Source of the DNA: Parasutterella muris
GTDB taxonomy: Bacteria > Pseudomonadota > Gammaproteobacteria > Burkholderiales > Burkholderiaceae_F
Length of the DNA stretch: 64,000 bases
NCBI RefSeq assembly: GCF_009767915.1
Contig: NZ_WSRP01000010.1
Coordinates: 1-64,000, forward strand
Reading direction: 5' to 3'
Shown here: piece after piece, positions 54,191 through 63,796 of the stretch
How positions within the stretch are numbered: the first letter of the stretch is position 1
Layout: each line of letters starts with the position of its first letter
Translations under genes and position numbers: made by a program
The notes under the pieces: model-generated
Databases searched by the model: none
What the model saw: the letters and a program-made list of their open reading frames with translations, nothing else
What the model was told of the DNA's origin: nothing

Positions 54191-55780
54191 ATGCGACTAC
54201 CTGTATCAATAATCCGTGCAATCCTTACCCTGCTTCAGCAGAAAAAATCTTGTCGATTTATCGCCTCTACTATTGGAATTTCAAAAAGCGTTGTTAATAA
54301 GCTAAACAAAAGAATTCATGCTAGTGGTCAAAGCGTTGATGAGCTGTGTCCTCTAAGCGATAAGGCTCTTCTTCTAAAGCTCTATCCTCGCAAAAAGGCA
54401 CTTAAAAATCTCAAAGATGTTGATTGGGAAAGTATTTGTCAGTGGCTGAACAACAAGCATGTGAATCTTCTTGTTGCTTACGAATCGCTTCTATCGCAGA
54501 AGCCATCATTTGACATTTCCTATCCGTATTTCTGCCGTAAGTATCGAGAATGGCGTAAAGAAAACAAAGGCGCTCCCGTCATCACAAATAACACTTACAT
54601 TGCAGGGGAGAAGATGGAAATCGACTACTCCGGAGATCTTTTACCTTGGATTGATGAACATGGAGAAATACACAAAGCCCACATATTTGTAGCATGTTTG
54701 CCATACAGCGGTTATTTATTTGCTTATGCCACAGCAGATGAGAAAACCGCCAGTTGGGTTGAAGGCGTCATTGCAGCCTTTGATTTCTGCGGTAGCTGTC
54801 CGAAAGTTCTTGTTGTTGACAATGCGAAGGCCTTAGTTCGAACGGCGAGTAAAGAAGAAGGCACTGTAACAGCCATTGTTAAGGATCTATGTGATCATTA
54901 CAACATTACTCCGTGGAGCTGTAAGCCCTACAGCCCTAAAGAAAAGAATCGAGTTGAAGCATCAGTAAGGCTTGTACAAACGTGGGTTCAAGGCCAGTTA
55001 GAGAGCGCTGGTCCCGTGTTTGCTAAGAACCTAATGCATCTCAACAAAAGAATCTTAGAAAAAGTTGTAGAACTAAACGCCAGACCACTATCTGCGGCCA
55101 AGCAAATCAGCAGAGAAAAACGTTTTTTAGAGGAGGAATTACCTCTGCTAAATCCGTTGCCCGAGACAAAGTATGAAGTTTGTGATTGGCTTATCCTCGT
55201 CGTGGACAAGTCTCACTGCATAAAGATCCATCGCGATAAAGGGCATCGTTATAGCGTTCCGGCCAGTTACGTGCATAAAAAAGTAAACGTAAGGCTCTCA
55301 GACGAAGAAGTCCGGATCTTTGATGCGGATACCCATAAAGAGATTGGCTGCCACCAACGTTGTTATGAAGAACGAGGCTGTAAGACTCACATACTTGAAG
55401 CACATTTGACAGAAAGTGAGAAGAATAGAAGGCGTGAGCCCCAATACTTTGTATCTCAGTTTGTTAAAAAGGGAGTTCAAGAAGCCGTTGCCAGAAACTA
55501 TGTCGACGAACTCTGGACAAATTCGGGTGACTTTGTGAGCCGTCAACGGCTACACGCAGTCACCCGAAAACTTTTATATATGTACTGCCCCGAGATACTA
55601 ACCGAAGCAATGGCAGAGGCAATCGAGTTCCGTCAGTTCTCCTACAAATTCCTGAAAGAGTTAGTTGAGTTGAAGGAACAACAGCGATTACGCCAAACCA
55701 ACTTTAATTTTAGCGGTAATCCCTCTGAAGAGTACGACTACGTAACCCCAAGCCATAACAACGTGAGGAAATATGAATAA
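54191..55780 (+). CDS. istA: IS21 transposase
   Basis: A 529-aa transposase: N-terminal helix-turn-helix (about 15-45: CRFIASTIGISKSVVNKLNK) and an rve-type catalytic domain with D145 (MEIDYSGD), D210 (LVVDNAKA) and E257 (NRVEAS). A C-terminal Mu-type beta-barrel domain follows (~350-400). It recognises the terminal repeats and catalyses cut-and-paste joining. The last codons overlap istB by eight bases. No defects seen. Confidence 0.93.
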   Translation: MRLPVSIIRAILTLLQQKKSCRFIASTIGISKSVVNKLNKRIHASGQSVDELCPLSDKALLLKLYPRKKALKNLKDVDWESICQWLNNKHVNLLVAYESLLSQKPSFDISYPYFCRKYREWRKENKGAPVITNNTYIAGEKMEIDYSGDLLPWIDEHGEIHKAHIFVACLPYSGYLFAYATADEKTASWVEGVIAAFDFCGSCPKVLVVDNAKALVRTASKEEGTVTAIVKDLCDHYNITPWSCKPYSPKEKNRVEASVRLVQTWVQGQLESAGPVFAKNLMHLNKRILEKVVELNARPLSAAKQISREKRFLEEELPLLNPLPETKYEVCDWLILVVDKSHCIKIHRDKGHRYSVPASYVHKKVNVRLSDEEVRIFDADTHKEIGCHQRCYEERGCKTHILEAHLTESEKNRRREPQYFVSQFVKKGVQEAVARNYVDELWTNSGDFVSRQRLHAVTRKLLYMYCPEILTEAMAEAIEFRQFSYKFLKELVELKEQQRLRQTNFNFSGNPSEEYDYVTPSHNNVRKYE

Positions 55781-56525
55781 CCCAATCGCTAATACCCAAG
55801 AAGAAATTAAACGACTCTGCAAAACACTCCGTCTTCCGGGCGTGGCGCAGGAAATCGATGAACTGCTGTCAAACCCAGAAAATCTAAACTTGTCTCAGCT
55901 GGAATGGATGGGCAGAGCTTTAAGAAGAGAAGATAGTGGCCGTAATACTAGGAGCTTAGACCGCAGATTAAAAAACGCTCAGCTAAGGCACAAAGATGCT
56001 CTAGTGTCCAAGATTGAATATAAACCGACCAGAGGGCTGGATAAGAAGGTTCTGAACTCTATGGCCACTTGTGATTGGATACGTGCATTTCAAAACTGTC
56101 TAATCGTTGGCAAAGCCGGCGTGGGGAAAACATGGATTGCTTCGGCTCTGGCTAACTCAGCTTGCTGCGCCGGAATGAACGTCAAGATGGTCCGGATGCC
56201 TCTGCTTTTAGATGAAATTAGAGCTACTGAGCTAACGCAGACTTCTATCCCCGAGTTTATAAACAGATATGCCAAGTTCAACTTGCTTATCTTGGATGAC
56301 TGGGGGCTCGGAAAACTTGATCCAAGGTGCAAAGGACACTTGGTTGAACTAATTGAGGCTAGGTCAGGCAAGGCGAGTACGTTGGTCACGACGGTTCTTC
56401 CAGTTAATTGCTGGAGTGATTACATCGCCGATGCAACATTTGCAGATGCATTTATGGACCGCTTTCTGCAAAATGTAATAAGAATTGAGGTGAAAGGTCC
56501 GTCCATGAGAACAGGAGTTAAATAA
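55773..56525 (+). CDS. istB: IS21 helper ATPase
   Basis: A 250-aa AAA+ DnaA-like ATPase with Walker A GKAGVGKT (113-120), Walker B LLILDDWGLG (about 169-178) and the arginine-rich C-terminal sensor region. It selects target DNA for IstA. It overlaps istA and runs to the right end of the element; intact. Confidence 0.94.
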   Translation: MNNPIANTQEEIKRLCKTLRLPGVAQEIDELLSNPENLNLSQLEWMGRALRREDSGRNTRSLDRRLKNAQLRHKDALVSKIEYKPTRGLDKKVLNSMATCDWIRAFQNCLIVGKAGVGKTWIASALANSACCAGMNVKMVRMPLLLDEIRATELTQTSIPEFINRYAKFNLLILDDWGLGKLDPRCKGHLVELIEARSGKASTLVTTVLPVNCWSDYIADATFADAFMDRFLQNVIRIEVKGPSMRTGVK

Positions 56526-56584
56526 GGAAAAACGCAGCGTGTCCACGATAAGGATTATGGTGTCCACGCTGCGGATAATTTCCA

Positions 56585-57400
56585 GCCGGAGTTAGTACGT
56601 TATTGCTTAAATGCGGTCGGCACTCGTTGCAGAAAGAGATCACTTCAAACAACGCTTACTCCAATGCTCGTGAGTTTCAAACCTACGACTCCCCAACATT
56701 TCATTTTTGATTGTCGAATTGATCCGCTCAGCTATTGCATTTTCTTTTGGATCTCCGTTTTCAGTCATGCTTATACATATGCCCAATGCTCGAAGTAATT
56801 CAACATATTCTTTGCTTGCATACTGCCCCCCCCCCGATCTGAGTGGTGAATCAAGCTTTCTTTTTTAACATCTATCCATAGACTGAGTGTCATTTTTAGT
56901 GCGCTGATTGCGGTTCTATTGCTCAGGTCAGAGCCTAGTTTCCTGCCTACAGTCTGCATCTGTGATTAGCGCTAAATATGTAAACTCCAATTCCCAATCC
57001 ATTACTTTAATTGGTACGTAAGTAATATCGCTAACCCATATCTCGTTCGCTCGATATGGTATTAGGTCCTTAATTAAGTTTGGATAAGTTGTCAGATTAT
57101 GCTGTGAATCGGTTGTTCTCGGTTTTCTTTTCTTCTGCCGCAGTTATAAATGATTGTCTGCAAGAATGTCTGCGAACCGGTCTCGTCCGACATGCAATCT
57201 TCCAGGAAACTTTTGAGAGTACATTGTCCACAGTTTTTTCCGCCTATATTCGGGTCCACGCTGCGTACTTCTTTACAGCACTCAATGATTAGCTCCTCGA
57301 TTAGACACCTCGATTCTGCCTCTGAAGAGCCTCTTTTCTGAATCTTGTAGTACGCCTGCTTACTGACGCCAAACAAAGGGAGGGGAAAATCTCAAACTTG
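56585..57400 (-). pseudogene. IS3-family remnant A, main part
   Basis: Minus-strand transposase pieces: an orfB N-terminus MFGVSKQAYYKIQKR (57376 down), the catalytic LIHHSDRG (about 56830), and ENAIAERIN with the third acidic residue (about 56700-56740). The frame is disrupted by shifts, including a run of ten C's (ten G's on the coding strand; 56826-56835) where eight would restore the frame. The 3' part continues at 54113 beyond IS21. Confidence 0.75.
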
Positions 57401-57440
57401 GGTTATCTTTCCTTTGTTCAGAGCCCCTTGAGCAAAACTG

Positions 57441-58517
57441 TTAAATAATTTTTTTTAAAAATTTATAACCTAGCCGTGCCATTCGGTAGCTAATTTTCCT
57501 TCTTTTGGAATTCCTTGGCAATACTTGATCGACAAAGGCCTTAATTTGAAGGTATCTAGCATAACTTGGATCAATTGTTTGTGTCGATCCAGATGGGAAT
57601 AAATACCGCAATTCTCCATTGTTAATAGATGCCAAAGTCGTATTGTTTTCAACAGGTAAATCGTATTTCCTAATTATTTTTAAACATTCACTTATTACAA
57701 ACGGAATTTCAGATTGCGGCGAATATCTAAAGGAGAACCAAAAAAAACTCTCTAACAAGTTAGAGGCTGTGCTTTTCCGTTGATGTAGTTGATCTTTAGA
57801 TTGCCAGTATTCAAAGAGTTTATCTGTAATGAACAAATGTTGGATGGCTCGTTTATCACCTTTGTTGAATGTATTAGCCATTATTGAGACAGGATGCCTA
57901 ATATATTTGTATACAGGCACGTTGATGAAGGAGACAGACTCTATTTGGCTGAAGTAAGCCCAATGCCACCAAGCATCTTCATAAAAAAGCCCGAGAGGGA
58001 ACCTCAATGCATTATCCCGGATAATATCTACTAAAAACAAACACCCGCAACTTGAGCAATGGAAATCAGAAATTATCTTATCCGTCAACTTAACCTTTCC
58101 CGACCTCATTATTGTATAGTAGGCTGTGTCTGAGTCTCTGAGCTCTTCATTTGCTTCATATTCGACTTTGATAGAGCCGACGGCGGCTTGCGTATTTTCT
58201 TTCTTTATAGCGGTATAAAGAAGTTCAAGAGATTCAGGATACAGCTCGTCATCGGAATCCATAAAGAAAACGTATTGACCTGTAGCTTTGTCCAAGCCAA
58301 AATTTCTAGAAGATGAAATTCCTCCATTTGTTTTGGAGTAGACGTGTACTCTGCTATCTTTTAGACTATACTCTTTCAAGATGCGTGGACAATCGTCGGT
58401 AGATCCATCATCAACACAAATTAGTTCAAAATCAGTGAAAGTCTGTGCCAAAATACTGTCTAGGCATTTTCCTAAGTATTTCTCCACGTTGTAGACAGGA
58501 ACAATAACGGAAATCAT
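57441..58517 (-). CDS. GT2-family glycosyltransferase
   Basis: A 358-aa cytoplasmic glycosyltransferase (GT-A fold). It has VPVYNVEKYLGKCLDSIL, the nucleotide-sugar site DDGSTDD (36-42) and DSDDE (87-91) for metal binding. The C-terminal half has no membrane segment. A GGAGGGAAAAA stretch precedes the ATG, with a spacer of about five bases. It probably adds one sugar in an O-antigen or capsule pathway. Together with the pyruvyltransferase fragment upstream and the Wzt gene further on, it belongs to one polysaccharide locus now broken by IS elements. Confidence 0.88.
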   Translation of the reverse strand: MISVIVPVYNVEKYLGKCLDSILAQTFTDFELICVDDGSTDDCPRILKEYSLKDSRVHVYSKTNGGISSSRNFGLDKATGQYVFFMDSDDELYPESLELLYTAIKKENTQAAVGSIKVEYEANEELRDSDTAYYTIMRSGKVKLTDKIISDFHCSSCGCLFLVDIIRDNALRFPLGLFYEDAWWHWAYFSQIESVSFINVPVYKYIRHPVSIMANTFNKGDKRAIQHLFITDKLFEYWQSKDQLHQRKSTASNLLESFFWFSFRYSPQSEIPFVISECLKIIRKYDLPVENNTTLASINNGELRYLFPSGSTQTIDPSYARYLQIKAFVDQVLPRNSKRRKISYRMARLGYKFLKKII

Positions 58518-58557
58518 TTTTTCCCTCCAATTATGATGTTTTCATGTTTATTGAGTG

Positions 58558-59172
58558 TCATATCGCACGAAGAAAAGAACCAAAGATAGATAACAGTTCG
58601 TCATGATAGTTTAAAGATAGCTTATCGCTGTCGATAATGTCCATGTTTTCTTTTTTATCACGATATAAGTAATTAATTTTATTACGATAATGAGGGTAAT
58701 CATCCCAGACAATACTTATCGTTGGTTTATTTAGTCTTAAACTTATTAATGAAGCGTGATACCTCACATTTACGAAAACGTCCGTGCCTTTGAAAAAGGA
58801 AATTATAGCCTCTTCATTTGCAATTTTCAGTAAAACTTCTACCTTTATATTTTGAATGTCCAATAAGACAGCTAATTTTTTTAAACTAGGCAGGTCGCAA
58901 TCACACTGTAGACAGAATGGCAATAAATTAACTAGCCATTTTGTTTTCGACGTTTTAATAGCTTCTGCGAGGATAATAGAAAGTTCTTTCATTTGTTCCT
59001 CGTTAATTGGCATCAAAGTGATAATTAACCTTTTACTGTCATATGGATAGCTATAGGCTAAATCCTGAGTTAAGGTTGCATTTGACATGTCTAGACCGGC
59101 ATTCCTTAAGGTTTGGAAAGAGTTCGTAGAGCGCAGAGAGAATGTTACGTGACAAATTAAAATAGCGTAAAA
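58558..59172 (-). pseudogene. Polysaccharide pyruvyltransferase, C-terminal fragment
   Basis: The last ~200 residues of a PS_pyruv_trans (WcaK/CsaB-type) protein: STNSFQTLRNAGL, LIITLMPINEEQM, the conserved FVNVRYHASLISLRLNKPTISI and DYPHYRNKI. The 5' part is gone: the IS3 element begins at 59173, and the extra 29 residues of the open frame upstream are IS sequence. These enzymes add pyruvate ketals to surface sugars from PEP; this copy lacks about half the fold and is unlikely to work. Confidence 0.8.
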
Positions 59173-59214
59173 TGAACTGCCCTCTGAAAATGCGACACTT
59201 GGCAAGGAGGCACC

Positions 59215-60699
59215 TTGGCGAGGGAGATATTTTCTCTTGAGATCAAAAGGTTGGTTCAATCCTTATTCGATGAAATGAAAAAGTATTGAGAGATTGAACA
59301 GCTATCGGGCGTTCCGCAAGATATTTTGCGTTTATGGAAGGCTAAATCCCTCTTAAGCAGTGATTGGATTGCCACCGAAGAGCGATAATCTCCGCTTTCC
59401 ACCATTGAAAGAGAAGAAATAGTTAAGCTGCATGGTCAAGGCCTGTCCTGCACTAAGCTTGCAATTCAATTTGGCGTTTATAGAGGTACTATAAAGTTCC
59501 TCATAACCCAGTGCCGAAAGAACGAGATATCCAAAATGGCCATTTCTCGAGCTTTCGCAAGTTCTATTGCGACACAAGTTATTGAAGGGAAGTTTCGTTC
59601 CTCGCTAAAGGCAGCTGAATTCTATGGTCTGGAACCACGTTCGGTTCAACGGAAGGTTAAATCCGAATTAAAAAATCACAAAGGACGTACAATAGTTGGA
59701 GATAGTAGCAGATCCGGAGACGAGAATATGCGCTACTCAATTACGTCCGTCTTAGCCTATACATTTACAATCAAAGAGTGGATTACCAAAAACTTTAATT
59801 TAAAGGACCACTCTGAATCAAATATTGTCTCAATCGTTGAGTCTTTAAAAGGCAAAGGGGTGCCAATAAAGGAGGCCTGCTCCTGGCTAGGAATCCATCG
59901 GAGCACGCTTTACAGGAAGCGGCAAAAACAATTAAGAGCTGAAGAAGATGATCCTTTAGTCACTCAGATTTCAGAGCTCCAAAAGCGCCGCAATTTTGCT
60001 TACGGAGCAAAGCGAATGGCAGTGTATTTGAGCAAACTAAACGGCTTTGCCATTAACCATAAACGCGTCGCCAGACTCATGAGGCTGCCTGGCTTAAATT
60101 CAAGAGTCCGCCCAAAGCGCAGAATCCATTACAAGACCGAATTGCTTGAGCCTGTTCAGGAACCTTTGTACAACGTGCTGAAACGGGATTTCTCTTCATC
60201 CGGACCGATGACAAAACTTGTCACGGGCATGACTTTTGCCCCGGTAAGAGAGGGCTGGGTTGTGCTGAGCACGATCAAAGATTTATTTAACCATAAGATA
60301 GTTGCTTGGGAAACTGGTTCGAGTGCAAAGCTGCAATTAGCGTTAGCTACGTTAAATAAGCTTCCGACTAAGGAAGGACTGCTGCCATCAGATTGAGTCA
60401 TCCACAGCGATAGAGGTGGAACCTATACAAGTATGTCCTACATGAAAGCAGTGAGAAAACTCGGAGCCTGTCAGAGCTACTCCAGAAGAGGAAATTGCCT
60501 TGACAACGCAAGCATGGAAACGTTTTACGGGCATATGAAAAGTGAAACGTTCCGCAGAATGACTCCGCAGGAAAGAATAGAGCTGACGAGAGCAAAGGCT
60601 CAGGAAATCATCGCTGACTACATCTCGTGGTACAACACAGAGCGCATTCAACGCTCTTTAGGGTATGTATCGCCGGAGGAGTTCAAAGGCAGCATGTGA
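59215..60699 (+). pseudogene. IS3-family transposase with three in-frame stops
   Basis: A single frame runs from TTG 59215 (AAGGAGG upstream) to 60699. It carries helix-turn-helix domains at its start (IEQLSGVPQDILRLW, LSCTKLAIQFGVYRGTI) and the IS3 orfB part (KEACSWLGIHRSTLYRKR, AKRMAVYLSK). The DDE region (VTGMTF, then VIHSDRGGTYTS, then NCLDNASMETFYGHMKSE) is also present. Stops interrupt it: TGA 59287, TAA 59386 and TGA 60394, the last just before the second catalytic Asp. The first TGA could derive from TGG. The intact part, 59536-60393, would make only a fragment. Confidence 0.8.
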
Positions 60700-60758
60700 T
60701 TCCGGATACCGATTGATATCCGGCTAGTTAGATAATAAAAGTGAGCGCAAAAACCGCA

Positions 60759-60815
60759 GCGTTAGGGGAGATTTTGTCTGAAAGCGTAGCTGAAAGACAA
60801 AATCTCCCCTAACGC
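60759..60815. repeat. 21-bp perfect inverted repeat
   Basis: Two perfect 21-base arms (60759-60779 and 60795-60815; outer end GCGTTAGGGGAG) with a 15-base loop. It lies within the IS3 element, 60 bases after the transposase stop. No U-run follows on either strand, so it is not a typical terminator; a role in transposition control or an independent palindromic unit is possible. Confidence 0.9.
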
Positions 60816-60932
60816 ATAGGAAAATACAATAGAAAATAGCAGAGCTTGTTGCATGTAAGGTAAAATCTAAAGAAATCTTACTTGTTCTACTACTTTTACG
60901 AGCTAACTGTCGCAGTCTATGGGGTTAGTTCA

Positions 60933-61330
60933 TTCAACGGGTCACTAAACTTGTCGTTTGAAAAACGCAATAGCTGAGCGGATCAATTCGACAATCAAAA
61001 ATGATATGTTGGGAAGTCGTAGGTTTGAAACTCACGAGCATTGGAGCAAGCGTTGTTTGAAGTGATCTCTTTCTACAACGAGTGCCGACCGCATTTAAGC
61101 AATAACTTACTAACTCTGGCAAAGACTGCTTTAAGAGTGGGAGTCAAAGAAGCATTGGAGATCACGTAGGGAGGAATAAGATCAACAAGGGGTAAACAAA
61201 TTTCAGGAATTACTCTTTAAACAGTAAACTTTAACTAGGTTTAATAACATCAAGTAGTCAACCGATTTCAGGAAACGACAGTGTGAGAATCGTCGTTCGA
61301 ACCATTGAGAATACCGTTCGAATCGTTAAG
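60933..61330 (+). pseudogene. IS3-family remnant C (inverted partner of remnant A)
   Basis: The 3' end of an IS3 transposase: NAIAERINSTIKNDMLGSR and following. From 60970 to 61170 it matches the reverse complement of 54040-54113 plus 56592-56740 (remnant A) almost throughout. The shared 18-base tail lies at 61260-61277. The 5' part is cut off by the IS3 element B. The frame ends at a TGA after RCLK in both copies, so both had decayed or diverged before separation. Confidence 0.7.
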
Positions 61331-61941
61331 AGAAATCACAAAGCGTCGTAGAAGAAGCAGAGGTGGCTAAAGGCGGGAGAAAAGGAGAAATTTATCCGTC
61401 AAATCTATGTTCACATTTAGAGGAATACGGAGATGCATTCCTGTCGAACCTGGGCATTTGAAGAGGAGCTCACTGAGCTAAGATAGGCAGTGCTGAACGG
61501 AGAGGAACTCTCAGAATCCGCCGCAAAGAAAGCAGAGATGGTCATGTAGGCAGTGTTGCTCCGCTCACAGTGAAGTTCAATCAGGAGCCCTTCGCCATCT
61601 ACAAGGAATATTGTGACGGCATAAAGCCGAGAGTCTGGTCCGGAGATCGCTTGAGGGGCAGACAGTTTGTCTAGTTCATTGCTCTGAGTCACAGATGCTG
61701 GCTGATGGGAAAAATCAAAGAATCATTAGCTTCAGCTCCTGTAGAGAAAATATCTAAAGCTGAGCGAGATGAGGAAAAAGTTGCCCACTTAGCCGGGAAA
61801 ACACTCATTAGCTTAGATTCTTGACTGGTTTGACTGTGTCGAAGAAAAGACTGTAGTCGGCAATGCGGGTGAAATACTATGGAGAACTGAAACGGTGGAG
61901 CGGGATCGATATTTCCGTTCACTTTTGGGAATGAAAATTTA
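61331..61941 (+). pseudogene. IS1634/IS4-like transposase C-terminal remnant
   Basis: Broken fragments of a transposase C-terminus are visible in several frames: SGDRLRGRQFV, then ALSHRCWLMGKIKE, then LDWFDCVEEKTVVGN and TVERDRYFRSLLGM before a TAA at about 61941. The order matches IS1634-type proteins (GRxFxQFxAL then LDWFD...LLGI). Multiple stops and shifts make it nonfunctional. Confidence 0.55.
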
Positions 61942-62047
61942 ATAATCGTATTAGGTTACTGTCAGGTTTTTGAGGCAGTGGCATAGGCGGCGTAGAAGTT
62001 GAGGCAACTCATTTAGGAATGTTCCTCAACTTCTATAAAACGGAATG

Positions 62048-63016
62048 CTAGATACTTCTTGTGTGGTTAAAAAAAGTTTTTAAAAGGACTCCCTTAATTT
62101 TAGTCTTGACAGAACTATCAAGTTTATGTAATGGAAGCTCACCTTTAATGAAATGAGCAAATAACTCTTTTACCCAAACCCTTAAAAACTTATTTTTTAA
62201 TTTTTTCGTACCTAATCTTTCATAATTCCATTTATAGGTGCCATATTGTAAAACGGGCATAAGTACAAGGAGATCGTCCCTTCCTGGCGTCATATTTCGC
62301 ACAAAATTATAAATTTCATTCCATTCATCACAAACACAGAACACTTTATTAGGATTATTAACGGAGCTATTTTCGTTATCTGTTCTGTAATTTAGTAAGT
62401 TTTCATTGATCATTTGGAAACGATCACAACACGCATAACATTTAAAAGCGAAGGATGTATCTTGATAGCTGGCCCCTGGTGTTGGTAAAAATCGGATGTT
62501 ATTTCCATTCAGCCAATTGCGATCGTAAATCGCACTCCATATCGCTGGTGCTTGCCAGAATGGGGCTTGGTTTTCATTAGGGTTAAATACCTTATTTTTT
62601 GGAACCCAATCGTTGTTAATCGGTGTTTTTAAACCCTGTTTATACTCATTGTAGCAACACCTAGATATTTGGAGATTTTTACTCTCTGCCTCTCCGCATA
62701 TTTTTTCGAACATTGTTTCTTCGACGAAATCATCACTTTCTACGATACCAATATATTTTCCTTTTGCAGAATCAAGGCCCTTATTCATCGAGTCTCCATA
62801 CCCTGAATTCTTCTTATTTATAATCCTGAATCTGCAGTCTTTGGCAGCAAACTCTTCTAGTATGGAAAGGGTAGAGTCTGTTGAGCCATCATTGATACAT
62901 ATAACCTCAATGTCTGTTAAGGTTTGATTCTTAATTGACTCTAGACATTCTCTTACATATTTTTCAACGTTAAAACAAGGTACTAGGATTGATACGAGCG
63001 GGATTTTGGAATACAT
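62048..63016 (-). CDS. GT2-family glycosyltransferase
   Basis: A 322-aa glycosyltransferase (GT-A) with VPCFNVEKYVRECLESI, NDGSTDS (42-48) and the ESDDF metal site (93-97). The C-terminal half includes APFWQAPAIWSAIYDRNWL, common in capsule/LPS GT2 enzymes. It is the third gene after the ABC exporter on the same strand, so it likely builds the exported polysaccharide. No membrane segments. Confidence 0.88.
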   Translation of the reverse strand: MYSKIPLVSILVPCFNVEKYVRECLESIKNQTLTDIEVICINDGSTDSTLSILEEFAAKDCRFRIINKKNSGYGDSMNKGLDSAKGKYIGIVESDDFVEETMFEKICGEAESKNLQISRCCYNEYKQGLKTPINNDWVPKNKVFNPNENQAPFWQAPAIWSAIYDRNWLNGNNIRFLPTPGASYQDTSFAFKCYACCDRFQMINENLLNYRTDNENSSVNNPNKVFCVCDEWNEIYNFVRNMTPGRDDLLVLMPVLQYGTYKWNYERLGTKKLKNKFLRVWVKELFAHFIKGELPLHKLDSSVKTKIKGVLLKTFFNHTRSI

Positions 63017-63053
63017 AACAGTAATGAGTTAAATTGTAAAAAAATATTTTTTT

Positions 63054-63794
63054 TCATCCGAAGTACAAATTGCATATTTCAGCAGGAGAACCAATTTGTC
63101 TTATTGAACCGTGCTCTAGCCAGATAACTCTAGTGCAGCATCTTTCAATTAAACTTCTAGAATGTGACGCTAAAAAAAGAATGTTAGACCTAGCAATTAA
63201 ATTATTTAATCTTTTTTCTGCCTTGACTTGAAAATCTCTATCTCCAACAGATAACCATTCATCCATAATAAGGATGTCAGGTGAAATCATAGTCGATACT
63301 CCAAATGCTAATCTCATGTGCATTCCAGTCGAGTAGGTTCTTACGGGCATGTTGATAAATTCCCCTAATTGAGTAAATTCAAGTAAATCATCGAGTTCAT
63401 CATCCACTCTGTTTTTGTCAATTCCGAGTAACGCTGCTCGTAAATAAATGTTTTCGACTCCGGTTGCCTCCGGGTCAATTCCTAGGGAAATATCAATTAA
63501 GGAGCCTATTTTACCGTCGATTATGGCTGTCCCTGAAGTCGGGCAATAAACTTTACTCAGAACTCTAAGTAAAGTACTTTTACCAGCGCCATTATGTCCA
63601 ACAATGCCGATCCTTTCGTGTTCTTCAACTCTTAGATTGATATGGTCTAAGGAGCGAACTATTGCTTTTCCAGAGGAGTTCAAATCGATACGGGCGCCTG
63701 TGGCTACTCCAATGAGCGTCTTTTTTAAGGAACGCGTTTGTGAGTTAAATATTGGAATATCAACCGAGACATCCTCTAAGATAACTTTTCCCAT
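63054..63794 (-). CDS. Wzt/KpsT-type ABC transporter ATP-binding protein
   Basis: A 246-aa ATPase: Walker A GHNGAGKST (66-74), signature YSTGM (154-158) and Walker B DILIMDEW (173-180). It is the short form without a C-terminal carbohydrate-binding domain, as in KpsT and in some O-antigen exporters. It powers export of a lipid-linked polysaccharide across the inner membrane. It starts two bases after the permease stop, so the pair is coupled. Confidence 0.93.
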   Translation of the reverse strand: MGKVILEDVSVDIPIFNSQTRSLKKTLIGVATGARIDLNSSGKAIVRSLDHINLRVEEHERIGIVGHNGAGKSTLLRVLSKVYCPTSGTAIIDGKIGSLIDISLGIDPEATGVENIYLRAALLGIDKNRVDDELDDLLEFTQLGEFINMPVRTYSTGMHMRLAFGVSTMISPDILIMDEWLSVGDRDFQVKAEKRLNNLIARSNILFLASHSRSLIERCCTRVIWLEHGSIRQIGSPAEICNLYFG

Positions 63795-63796
63795 AG

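Larger units (their letters stand above)
54114..56584 (+). mobile_element. IS21-family insertion sequence, intact
   Basis: The element is bounded by related ends: TGGGAATTATCC at 54114 and GGATAATTTCCA ending at 56584. Each continues inward to GTGGACACC, with a further inner copy at the right end. It is flanked by a 7-bp direct repeat, GCCGGAG (54107-54113 and 56585-56591). It carries complete istA and istB genes. It lies within IS3 remnant A. Intact ends, genes and duplication mean a fairly recent insertion, about 2.47 kb. Confidence 0.85.
59173..60932 (+). mobile_element. IS3-family element B, transposase inactivated
   Basis: Imperfect terminal inverted repeats, 22 of 31 matching: 59173-59203 starts TGAACTGCCCTCTG, 60902-60932 read inward starts TGAACTAACCCC; both contain TGCGACA. 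No target duplication is visible, so later rearrangement is likely. The insertion cuts the pyruvyltransferase gene on the left and abuts IS3 remnant C on the right. Contains one transposase pseudogene and a long hairpin. Confidence 0.7.

Noticed and set aside
5471-60396. Reassignment of TGA to Trp, suggested by in-frame TGA codons at 5471, 47954, 59287 and 60394.
   Set aside because: TGA clearly ends intact genes (for example traE at 36214 in an ATGA overlap), and three of the four sites lie in transposases with other lesions.
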